A stretch of DNA of 64,000 nucleotides from Hymenoscyphus infarciens (taxonomy: Eukaryota; Ascomycota; Leotiomycetes; Helotiales; Helotiaceae). The translations under genes were made by a program, and so were the position numbers. The stretch spans positions 124,001 through 188,000 of the forward strand of contig LLCB01000072.1 in assembly GCA_001414345.1 (NCBI GenBank), in the 5' to 3' direction. The notes beneath the pieces were generated by a model. The model was not told the DNA's origin. It saw only the letters and a list, made by a program, of their open reading frames with translations, and did not search any database. Below, piece by piece: positions 23,002-33,097 of the stretch; within the stretch, counting starts at the first letter, position 1; every line of letters begins with the position of its first letter.

Positions 23002-25427
23002 TCATTCATCATCATCATCATAATCCTTCTCCGGAACCTCAGCCCATCCACAACCCCATCTCCGACCCTCACCCTCCCCACACTGTCTCAACTCCCGCGC
23101 CTCCTTCTGATCCTCGCGCCAAACTCGAACAAGGTAATCATCACCAACAGTAATAAGATCTCCCCGATTACTCCAGGCCATTGATCCAACCTCTCTCCTT
23201 TCATGACCACGCACCAAAGCTGTGCCGTTCTGAGAAATTGGGATGGTAGTGTCAAATCGACTAGGCTTCTTCTTCGCCTCCATTCTCTTCTTGAAATCAG
23301 GGTTTATCGCAATGTCGAAATCCTCTAGTTCTAGCGGGGGGTCTCCGTGAGTATTAGGGAGATAACGTTCATCGGTAGGGAACAGCATCGCAGAACCATC
23401 GCTGCTACCAACCGCCAAAAGTTCACTGTTGCCATCTTGTGCCTTTCGAAGTGCAGACTTGACGTAGAAGGATGTGGCATACAACTTTGGATGGCGATAT
23501 CCGTAGATGGGTCCCAATCCTTCTTGCGTACCTCGGTGTGGTCGGCGACCGGCGGCTTGAGAGAGCTCTGGGGCATGACCAAGAATGAGATGAGCGGTAG
23601 AGTAAGCGTATACAGTGTTGTCTTTGCAGACAGTGTATAGCCTAGTACCGTTGGTATTGACACTCATAGCTGTAACACCAAAATGGCGAAATTTATTATG
23701 GCTTTCGGGTTTTTGAGTTGAGGAGACGGGAACTTGAGTCCTTCGTCTGCTAGTTCTGATATCCCATAATCTGACAGAAGCATCGGCCTCAGAAGCAGTC
23801 AAAAGTAGGTGCTCTTGTCCTGGTGGTAAAAAGTGGATCGATGTAACAGAGACGTCCCCAGCTCTTCTAGGAGCCTCGCCACTAGAGGGTGAATCCGTAG
23901 CGCCGTCAATGGCATGTTGGTTGGAAGCACTATGAGCTTCCCATATGCTGTTGATGGGGCGGCCGTATTTCACCTTGGTAGGCGTAGGCGCATTTCTACG
24001 AGGCGGGACCGGGACATGGAATGTACTTTCAGGGCCGTCCGAACCTTTGCATCTCAAATCCCAAAGTTGAACACTTCCATCCCTACTCGAAGTTGCAAGA
24101 ACGTTATCATTGTTATAACCGGGTTGAAATCGTACTTGCTTAAGCGAGGCGCTGTGGTATCCGAGAATGGCAGTTGTGGTTTGAGTAGTCATGTCTACAA
24201 CTCGAGCCGTTGAGTCCCCAGAAGCTGTGGCTAAACGTGTATCGTCTTCAGAGAACGTCATGTCGATGATAGCGTTGGTGTGTACACGAAAGATGACATG
24301 GGCAGTATTGAAATCTGGTTTTTGATTGACCGCCGATTCCAGAAGGCTGACCCGACCTTCTTCGTCTCCAACTGCAATCAAGGAATTTGCTAGTCCAGGT
24401 CAGCAAGGGAAATTTCGAAGAAATAAACACGAAGCACTTACTATTGAGACTGGCTGTGCAAAATGGAATGCACAGATTGCTGCCAGCAATATTACGACAG
24501 GTGTAAATTCCCGTAGGTCCACTGCAAAAGGAAGCCGTCTCACTTCGCCAATCTAAGCAAGTAAAGTTAGAGAAGAGTCAAATGATGGAGGGAATGTCGC
24601 TAACCATTGACGGGGTACTCAATTCGCCGGCGATTACCTCGAGAGGAGTTTGCGAAACTGAGTTGTAACAGGCGTGCATTGAGACCGCGCTCGACTAATG
24701 GATTGAAGATTCTTTTAGTTGTTGGAACCGCCCATGGTAGAGGGTCGTCTTCTCGGACCTTGACTTTCTTGCCGGAGGAAGCTCGTTCGCATGGCGAGGA
24801 TGGAATTGCTGTAGCACGAGTATATGGATGGTCCAAAACATTTCTGTTATGAATTTGTTGATTCTCCGGTAACAGCGCATTAACAAAAGAGTGTGCATAG
24901 ACCGGGGCAGTCGGATTATCACGAAGATGTCTAGCACGAGTGTATGGGTAGTCCGGAATAATCGTATCCACTGCTGCTGAGTCCTGACCTCGTCCACCAC
25001 TCTTATTGCCAGGGGATGACTCGGTGGAATGAAGCAGCTTTCGTCTCTTCAAGTCCCGCGGAAAGTCTTGGGAGTCATTGTCTTGGGTATTGGCTTCCGT
25101 CGTAGGCAGTACTGGCTCTGGTAGGGGACTCGATTGCGGGAGATCTTGACGATTTGCAGTTATGTCGTAGAGGGGATGTCGTTGGGCACTGTTATGTTGA
25201 GCGCCAGTTGATATTGATCGAGGCGCGAAGAACTTTCGGAATTTTCGAGGGGTAACAGAGGGGTCTGCTTTGGCCTTTCGTGGTTTGCGTGCGGCGGGTG
25301 CGGAGGGAGGAGGAGTCGACCTCGAAAATTGCTGTGGTTGTGACTGTGAAAGTTCTTGTTCATCTCTTGTCGTCAACGGGGGAGGTGAAGATGGGATATC
25401 AAATGCGACGGGGTTGATGGAGGACAT
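23002..25427 (-). CDS. cdt2: Cdt2/DTL-type WD40 substrate receptor of the CRL4 ubiquitin ligase
   Basis: Cdt2 recruits PCNA-bound proteins (Cdt1, ribonucleotide reductase inhibitor) to Cul4-Ddb1 for destruction in S phase. Three exons (25427-24605, 24552-24442, 24389-23002) give 773 aa. The true ATG is at 25427. Residues 1-270 are Pro/Ser-rich and probably disordered, with a PIP-box-like TPRKFRKFFAPR at about 59-70. The WD40 propeller follows, starting around IYTCRNIAGSNLC and SLIAVGDEEGRVSL. It contains two WDxR motifs (QLWDLRC and RLWDIRT), the signature of Ddb1-binding receptors. A last WD unit (DLITVGDDYLVRVWRED) and an acidic tail (KDYDDDDE) end the protein. Divergent from SPB1, with 575 bp between the starts; SBF/MBF-like sites in that gap fit S-phase control. 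Confidence 0.87.
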
Positions 25428-26002
25428 CTTCAACGGGATTGCCTGGAATGAAGGAGATGTACAAGCTGAATTTTATAACATTTTCAAGCTTCGCAGGGGC
25501 ACACCAGAATGAAAATGCGGTTGAAATTGGAGTTGAGGTCGAAGTAGAGTTCGTGGATGCAGGCCTCCCGATGTTGGACCTCCCCCGGCGCGTTTTTCGT
25601 GTAAAGTGGCTTGGGGGAGAACGCGAAATTCGTGGCTGGTGAGCCGCATGCTGGACTAAGGCGGATGGACCGCCACTTCCAAAACCCGAGCTGGCCTCTT
25701 AATATATTTTATTCCACAAGAAATCAGGAAAAGGTGTTTACAACTTGAGGTCTATTTGGTATACTCAACTTCATAGATTCGGCTGTGTTTTATTTTTATT
25801 CCTCTACTTAATTGTAGTTGTTCTGAGCTAAGAAAGAGTTTTAGACAGCTCCCAGCTTATGAAGCCGCTTTACTGACGGCTTATCGGTATCGCGCGGGCC
25901 TTGGCAAAGAAATCTTCCCTCCACTGCGAAGAATTTTGGGGCCCTCATTGAAACCTCCAAGTCGTTGCGCCAAACCACGCAAATTCCACCAACTTCGCAG
26001 CC
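25428..26002. promoter_or_regulatory. Bidirectional promoter cdt2/SPB1 with cell-cycle box candidates
   Basis: A perfect Swi4 cell-cycle box (CACGAAAA, seen as TTTTCGTG at 25594-25601) abuts GCGCG at 25588-25592, and CGCGAAA lies at 25622-25628. All are within 160-205 bp upstream of the cdt2 ATG and about 375-415 bp from SPB1. In fission yeast cdt2 is an MBF-controlled S-phase gene, so the sites are plausible. Confidence 0.55.
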
Positions 26003-28611
26003 ATGGGTATCCAGAAGAAGCACGGCAAGGGCCGTCTCGATAAATGGTATAAATTGGCCAAGGAGAAGGGATACAGAGCCAGAGCCGCCTTCAAGTTGAT
26101 TCAGCTGAACAAGAAGTATGGCTTTCTGGAAAAGACTAAAGTCCTGCTGGATCTCTGTGCTGCTCCCGGAGTAAGTTGATCTGCGATTTCAATAGAGTAC
26201 CCGCTTAACAATACCACAGTCATGGTGTCAAGTAGCAGCAGAGGTCATGCCTCCCAGCAGTCTCATCGTCGGTGTCGATTTGTCCCCAATCAAGGCAATC
26301 CCACGAGTTATTACCTTCCAAAGCGATATCACCACAGACAAATGCCGGGCCACGATTCGACAACACTTGAAAACTTGGAAGGCGGACACGGTTCTTCACG
26401 ATGGAGCTCCAAATGTTGGTACAGCTTGGGTACAGGATTCTTTCAATCAAGCAGAATTGGCTTTACAGGCTATGAAGCTGGCTACGGAGTTTCTCGTGGA
26501 GGGCGGAACTTTCGTTACAAAGGTGTTCAGATCCAAGGATTACAACAGTTTGCTGTGGGTTTTTAACCAGCTTTTCACGAAAGTCGAAGCTACCAAACCT
26601 CCATCTTCGAGAAACGTTTCGGCCGAAATTTTCGTCGTCTGCCAGGGATTCAAAGCGCCAAAGAGAATTGACCCAAAATTCTTGGACCCTCGTTCAGTCT
26701 TCGCCGAATTGTCGGATCCTACGCCAAACAATGAGGCCAAGGTTTTCAACCCAGAAATCAAGAAGAGGAAGAGAGATGGTTACGAGGATGGAAACATGAC
26801 CCAATACCGGGAGGTTGCTGCTAGCGAATTTATCCAAACTACAGATCCTATCGCCATTCTGGGAAGTCTGAACAAACTTACTTTCGAACAACCACCAAAT
26901 GGGGATGTTGCTTTGGCTGCTCTCGACAAGTTACCAGAGACCACACAGGAAATCAGAGATTGTTGCGCAGACTTGAGGGTACTGGGAAGGAAGGAATTCA
27001 GAAATCTGCTAAAATGGCGATTGAAGGTTCGCGAGATATTTGGCTTTGCAACAAAAAAGACTGCCAAACCTGCAGAAGAAGAGGTGGCCGAGGTGGAAGA
27101 AATGGATGAGGAGTTGAAAATACAAGAAAGACTCCAGGAATTAACCGACAGAGAGAAGGGACGAAGGAAACGAGAGAGGAGAAAGGAGAATGAAAAGAAG
27201 CAGAAAGAAATCATCCGAATGCAACTTCACATGGTTGCGCCAACAGAGATTGGTCTCGAACAATCTGGTCCGAATGGGGACAATTCCATGTTCGGTCTCA
27301 AGGCAGTGGACAAGACTGGTTCGGTGGACAAGATTGCCAAGGGAAAGATGGTTATTCTCAAAGAGTCTGATTCTCGACCAGACCATGATAGTGGATTTGG
27401 ATCGGAAGAGACAGACGAGGAGAGTGACGAAGAACAAGACAAGTTAGACCGAGAGCTGGATTCCATGTACGACCAATATCAAGACCGAAAAGCCAGTTCC
27501 GACGCGAAGTTTCGAGCGAAAAAGGCGAGAAAGGAGCACGAAGATGGAGATTGGGAGGGATTTTCGGCGGACAATCATGGTAGTGATGACGACGATGAAC
27601 TCGAAGGGGATAGTAGCGATGATTCCTCGGATGATGAAGCTGAATCAAAACGTCCTCTATTAACTGATTTGGAAATTGCCGAGAAGAAATCTGGCGGCCT
27701 CTCTCGAAGAGCTGCACAATTCTTCGACCAAGATATATTCAAGGATATCGGGGGTATACCCGAGGAAGAACCAGAATCTGAATTGGAAGAAGGGGAGGAG
27801 GAGATTGCCGCTGATTTGGATGCTCTCGATGTGGTCATGCAAGAGGCACAAGAGGCGGCTGGCATCGAGCCTGACTCTGATTCCGATATGCCAGATGAGG
27901 TGGACGAAGCAGAATCATCAGAAGACGAGGATGGCTTTGAGATTGTCAAAAATTCTTCAAAAGACAATCCTTGGGAAGATGAACCACGGAAGGATGGTAG
28001 ACTGGGTATGTTATCTTCAGTCTCTCATTATCGCTCGCTACTAACACTTGCACCTAGACATCGACATCATTACAGCTGAAGCTATGACTCTCGCCCAGGC
28101 CATCGCCTCGGGAAAGAAGACAACAGCGGATATAATTGACGAGAATTTCACCAAACATACCCTCAAAGACCGTGATGGTCTCCCCGAATGGTTCCTCGAC
28201 GACGAAGGACGCCATGATAAACCACATCGACCCATCACCGCCGCCGGTGCCGCAGCCATTAAAGAAAAGCTACGCGCCCTCAACGCCCGTCCTATCAAGA
28301 AGGTGCGAGAAGCCAAGGACAGAAAGAAGTTCCACGCCGCCCAAAGACTCGAGAAACTCCGCAAGAAATCAGCCTTGCTGCAAGATGAGGAGGGAATGAC
28401 GGAGAAGGAGAAGGCAAGCAGCATCATGAAATTGATGAGTAAGGCTGGGAAGAAGAAGCCGAAGCAACAGGTCAAGGTTGTGGTTGCGAGAGGTGGAAAT
28501 CGGGGTATTGCTGGACGACCGAGAGGTGTCAAGGGGAAGTACAAGATTGTGGATGCAAGATTGAAGAAGGATGTCAGGGGGGAGAAGAGAGCGGCTAAGA
28601 AGAAGAAGTGA
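26003..28611 (+). CDS. SPB1: Spb1, AdoMet-dependent rRNA 2'-O-methyltransferase
   Basis: Spb1 is a nucleolar FtsJ-type enzyme that methylates the A-loop of 25S rRNA (Gm2922 in yeast) during 60S assembly. Three exons (26003-26170, 26220-28005, 28058-28611) give 835 aa, close to the 841 of yeast Spb1. The FtsJ domain opens with [20 protein letters not shown] and the SAM-binding DLCAAPGSWCQVA (50-62). The catalytic K-D-K-E set is K31, D117 (LHDGAPNVG), K157 ([10 protein letters not shown]) and E192 ([12 protein letters not shown]). A central coiled-coil, highly acidic region follows. The Spb1 C-terminal domain is present ([35 protein letters not shown]), and the protein ends in a Lys/Arg-rich nucleolar tail. 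It is complete, with no damage. Confidence 0.97.
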
Positions 28612-29234
28612 GGTTGTGCTCATTAAACTTGTAAGTGGTAATGAAATTTTGATACCAATGAGGATCTCTGAATATTTTTGATTTTGCAGTGTTCTACTAG
28701 TAGGCTCTCGGATGACAAACCCTCATGTTTTCGTTGTCAGGCCGTTATCAATTCTTGGAAAAATAACTCCTGGAATCCTGGTATATGAGGGCACAGATAC
28801 TATCTTCTATTACTCGAGTACGTCGGCTTTCTTTGAGAAGTATTTGGAAGCTCTCTGGAGGGGAAAATTAGAAGTTGTTCTAATGACGCCGTGGCGCGAT
28901 CGCTGGCTCGAAGCGGATAAGCTTATTGTTTCGGATGTGAGCTTGTCCGTCTGAACTCGCCCCCTTCTTAGACATCATCGCCCTTTTGGGATATCAAGTC
29001 GAGCAAACACCTATTTCGGCCGAAATTTATGATTTTCACGACGCCACTATTTGTCTTGGGGATGATTGACGGGTGGGTCATTTTGATATCCATTTGTTCC
29101 CCAGCTACCGTGAGTAGTACTGTATGTTTCTTCGGGAGCAAGTATCTCCGCTGTTGCCTCTTTGTTTTTCTGGGGTAGAGGTTTGGTTGGAAGCCGTCAT
29201 TCATATCCAGATGCGGGATGTTCCATTGCACTTG

Positions 29235-29253
29235 CCTCCCCTTCATGGGGAGG
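29235..29253. repeat. Perfect short palindrome with 7-bp arms
   Basis: CCTCCCC and GGGGAGG are separated by TTCAT. Each arm includes a stress-response-element-like CCCCT/AGGGG core, counting neighbouring bases. It lies about 900 bp upstream of the Rds1-like start. Confidence 0.6.
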
Positions 29254-29914
29254 GGGTGATGAGGAAGGCGCGACCAGCATACCACGTGGGTGGGAAGGTA
29301 TTGGAAGGACCCGACCCGACCCAACCCAACCCAAATTCCCTCTACTGACAACATTTCTGGATGGAAAACAAACGACATACAAACATCCAGCCCGTATCAC
29401 GCGACCTGTGGGTATCAATTAATGCCGTCCCGTCACTTACAACGGGAGTTCACGAACCTCCCCAATTTTAAAAAGCAGTCCGTGATTCCACAACGCCTCT
29501 TAAGTTTTGGATGGAAGCTCTACGTGTACCCTGGCTAGTGCCAGTTGGGTAGCTGTCAAGATGCGGCTCAAAGGAATTGTGTAGAGGTGTTGGCAAGCTC
29601 GCCACTACTAATTCGGCCGTCTGATGAGCCGGCCAGGAACATACCTCAGGTTAGCTGATTTGATCGTCAACATCACGCCCTCACCTGGGTAGGTAAGCTG
29701 GAAGCTTCAGAGATGGAGTGGGCTAGATCATAGATGACGGGACTTCGTATGGCTGAGTGCAGCGTTGCGAAGATCGATTTGAATCGCGGGGTATTGACCC
29801 ATCGCGGCTTCCTCCATTCCGATTGAGAAGTTACCTAGAACATGGAAGTGTGGAACTTGGAAGTGGAAGAGTTTTGACGATGCCCAAGCTTTATTCTCCA
29901 AGATGAGGAAGGCA

Positions 29915-29941
29915 TGGGTTGGGTTGGGTTGGGTTGGGTTC
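29915..29941. repeat. GGGTT pentanucleotide microsatellite
   Basis: Five tandem GGGTT units with the complementary CCCAA/CCCGA run at 29307-29335 in inverted orientation, 580 bp upstream. Confidence 0.85.
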
Positions 29942-30149
29942 GTGTTGTCATCGCTCCTTCCTCACAACACTTGCCTTCGAGTGTCCGGGTCGGGTATATA
30001 GGTAGCATTCCTCTACCTCCCTCAACCTCTTTCTCTCCTCCCACAACCAACCGCATCTTGGCTTCTACACATCTACTTCCATACAGATCTTGACTCACTG
30101 CTCTTGACTGTTCCCTCACTTGGAAATAACTTTGTATCAACCATCCAAA

Positions 30150-31277
30150 ATGCGTTTCTCAACCTCCGCTACCTTGGCTTTGGCCACTCTCGCGGCTGCC
30201 CGTCCACAACTTGTCAAGAAGCAGGCACCGACCAATATCGATCCCGCCATTTTGCAGTATGCATTGACTGTTAGTAACTCTTCCTTGCCATGACCACCAT
30301 ACACACCCTGACAAGAAATAGCTTGAACATCTCGAGAATGCCTTTTACAAGAGAGCTCTCTCCTTGTGGGATCAGAAATCCTTTGTCGATGCTGGCTTTT
30401 CACCTGCCTTTTACGATCAATTGAAGTATATTGCTCACGATGAGGAGGGACATGTTGTTTACCTCGCAGCTGGTACGCCTCTTTGAATTCCCAGTCCTCT
30501 TTTCCCAAGCTAACTTCTTGCAGGTCTCAAGGCTGCCGGTGCCATGCCAGTCGAAGCTTGTACCTACAACTTCCCCATGACCGATCCAAAATCGTTTGTC
30601 AAGCTCGCATCAGTCGTTGAGGGTCTTGGTGTCAGCGCATATCTCGGAGCAGCAGCCGATATCACTTCAAAGGCATACTTGACTGCAGCTGGTAGCATCT
30701 TGGTTACCGAAGCTCTTCATGTAAGCTTCTCTTGTGAAATCATTGTCTCCATGGCTAACAATTTCACAGCAATCTGCCACCCGAGGTGCCAGTGGTGAAA
30801 TCCCAATGGCAAATGTCTTCGGCACTCCTCTCGGTCTCAATGCCGTATACACCATCGCCAGCCAATTCATCGCAGAATGTCCATCAACCAACGTTGCACT
30901 TCCCGTCATGGCCTACGTGGATCTTGCCACCGTTACTGCTGGACCAACCGCAACAAACGTAATTGTTGATCTTCTGCCAGGTGTGATGCCCGAAGGTACC
31001 TATTACACCACCTTCGTATCCGGACTTGACATCATCCCAACCACGCCTTTGGGTGTTCGCGATGGTATGGTTCAAGCCACCGTCCCTGCCACTGTTCAGG
31101 GCCAGAGCTACGTCTTCTTGACCAAAGACAACTCTGGCAATTTGACAGATTCGAATATCATTGCTGGTATGTTGCAACTCCTTCCCCTTCACATTGAAAT
31201 GATCCTAATTGTCTGTAGGTCCTGCCATCCTCGAGGTCACACCTAATTCGCCAACTTTCAACCTCACCATAACCTGA
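30150..31277 (+). CDS. Rds1-like secreted protein with ferritin-like domain
   Basis: Five exons (30150-30269, 30322-30472, 30524-30720, 30770-31166, 31219-31277) give 307 aa. The N-terminus [19 protein letters not shown] is a signal peptide, and a KK dipeptide (LVKKQAP) suggests a processing site. The ferritin-like helices contain [28 protein letters not shown] and [17 protein letters not shown]. Glu and His residues at the expected helical spacing (E in [10 protein letters not shown] in DEEGH) are compatible with a metal site. This is the architecture of the fungal Rds1 family, named for a nutrient- and stress-induced fission yeast gene; its biochemical role is unsettled. The end, [18 protein letters not shown], shows N-glycosylation sequons. 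A TATATA box lies 150 bp upstream of the ATG. The gene stands 1.4 kb from the large RIP island. Confidence 0.88.
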
Positions 31278-32690
31278 TAAACAAACGATACGAAAATTGA
31301 TAATCTTCAGAAATTCTTTTTGGAAGAATGGATATCACGTCTCTCATGAAAAACAGAAAATAATGGTTGCTGTGGGGGATTTTGGAACCTCTTGGACGAC
31401 AATGGTCTTTTGCTTTTTGGAAGAGATATTGTTGAGTGTTTGTTTGTGTCTGATTAGTAGATTGGTACCTAATTGTAATTAATTAATTTGATGTTGTCGA
31501 AAGATTCAGGGTTGGGGTTTGAGAAGTGAAGAGTGAATTGTGAAGTGATTTTATCACGTTTCGTTTCGGTGTTTACTTTGAGGTGATTCAACCCATCTGG
31601 ATTAGAGAGGAGAATGATTTCTTCCCGAATGGTTGAGGGGAAGTGAGGGATGCTCATGTTAGATATTCGTATTGTGTATTACCCACTTGTCGAATCAGTG
31701 CTTTTGAGTATTCAGAGAGTCAATTATGCCACGAGCACAATTTTATAAGAGGTTGCAAGTGAAGTAGGAAAAGAAGGGGATTCAGTGCTCACGAGCTCGT
31801 AACACTATTTTTGCATTTCGTGTAGATTAAATACTAGCTTTCCAACTAGGTAAAGGTTATCCCCGGAAAAGGAATGCAAGTCCTAACCCCCCTCGAGATT
31901 TAGGCTACACCAAAACGTCGGAATCAATCACCAAGTGACACTTTCAATAGATGGAGGATAGAATAAAAAATTCTCTCCCCTCGCCTTCTCTCTCTTACCA
32001 TCTACACTATAAAGATATTAAAGTCAAGACTTATCGAAGTTAAGACTTATCGAAGTCAGGACTTGGGTTCTTCGCTGGTTACTCTTATCTATTGGATTTA
32101 GAGTAAGTAGAGAACGGGGAGTGTTGGTATCTGTGTGGTATCTGTGTGGTATGTGGTGTTGAAAAAGTGGGGTGAGCTGGTTCTTTGTTTGTATGTGTGT
32201 GGTACTTGGTTTTGCGAACTCGCTTGTTTGTTTAGCTGGGATGGATGGTGGGGATAATAAATGGTAGAAATGGTGATGATGGTAGAAATGGGGAGATTGT
32301 GAGATTGTGAGATTGTGAGAGAGGGAGATTGTGAGGATGTGAGAGAGGATGTGAGAGAGGGAGAGAGGGAGGATGTGTGGATGTGAGGATGTGAGGATGT
32401 GAGGATGTGAGGATGTGAGGATGTGAGGATGTGGGGGAGAGAGGGAGGAGGGGTTAGAGAATAAGTCCTACTTATTACTAGTTAGCCATAAATACTTGAA
32501 TTGTGCGATTTGCGTGTTTTTAGGAGGTGATTCAGTTGATCCGACTTTTTAGTAGGATTGGGATGCTGTAATGATATTTTACTCGCAGCCTGACTGTTAG
32601 AACCTACTAGAGTAAATGTACCGCGATGAAGAAGAGAAAAAAGAGTAAAGTCATAAAGCGAAAGTAAAAAGAAAATTTAAAAAAACAAAA
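31278..32690. other. Intergenic flank of RIP island 2
   Basis: No gene is visible. It contains a repeated AGACTTATCGAAGT unit (about 32020-32065) and a long purine-rich minisatellite listed separately. Composition shifts to AT-rich from about 32690. Confidence 0.5.
32281..32450. repeat. Purine-rich minisatellite (GAGATTGTG / GAGGATGTG units)
   Basis: Tandem GAGATTGTG units merge into repeated GGATGTGA units; the right part has seven or more consecutive GGATGTGA copies. One strand is almost free of C. Confidence 0.9.
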
Positions 32691-33097
32691 AGTGTCATAT
32701 GCAATATACAGTCAGTAAGCTTCCCTTTTAACGATATTTTGTAAACCGTGCGTTTTGTATTACCACGGCTACTAAAAGTGACTTCTATCTAAATATTAAA
32801 AAATTAAGACCTTATTAACTACTACTACTCTCTATTATATTATATATATCTTTTAAAGCTTTTAATCCTACTCTTATACTCTCTAGTATATAATAGTACC
32901 TTAAATTAAGCCTAATTACTATACTACTATTAAAATTACTATTTAAAGTAGTATAAGCGTTAGAAGAGGTTGATTTAAGAAGTATATAAGAGAGTTTAAG
33001 TATAGTACTAAATTAATTTAGAATATATAATTAGAGGTTCTTAAAGAGATTAATCTTATCTCTTATCTATACTATAAAGCAAGATCTAAGAGAAGAG

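Larger units (their letters stand above)
28612..30149. other. Intergenic and promoter region upstream of the Rds1-like gene
   Basis: 1.5 kb. It contains the palindrome CCTCCCC-TTCAT-GGGGAGG (29235-29253), a (CCCAA/CCCGA)n run at 29307-29335, and a (GGGTT)n run at 29915-29941. A TATATA box (29995-30000) is followed by a CT-rich leader to the ATG at 30150. The frame at 28712-28954 is not supported as a gene. Confidence 0.5.

Noticed and set aside
27141..27967. Antisense frames opposite SPB1
   Set aside because: They mirror acidic and lysine-rich codons of SPB1 and have no independent support.
28712..28954. Open frame of 80 codons just downstream of SPB1
   Set aside because: No family pattern and no promoter or intron signals; it lies in the probable 3' UTR of SPB1.
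29620..29655. CTGATGAG followed by a GGCC-rich stem, resembling a hammerhead ribozyme core
   Set aside because: The GAAA strand and a closing stem III are missing; the palindrome GCCGGC alone explains the pattern.
29307..29941. CCCAA/GGGTT runs as internal telomere repeats
   Set aside because: The usual fungal telomere unit is TTAGGG; these are pentanucleotides of low copy number.
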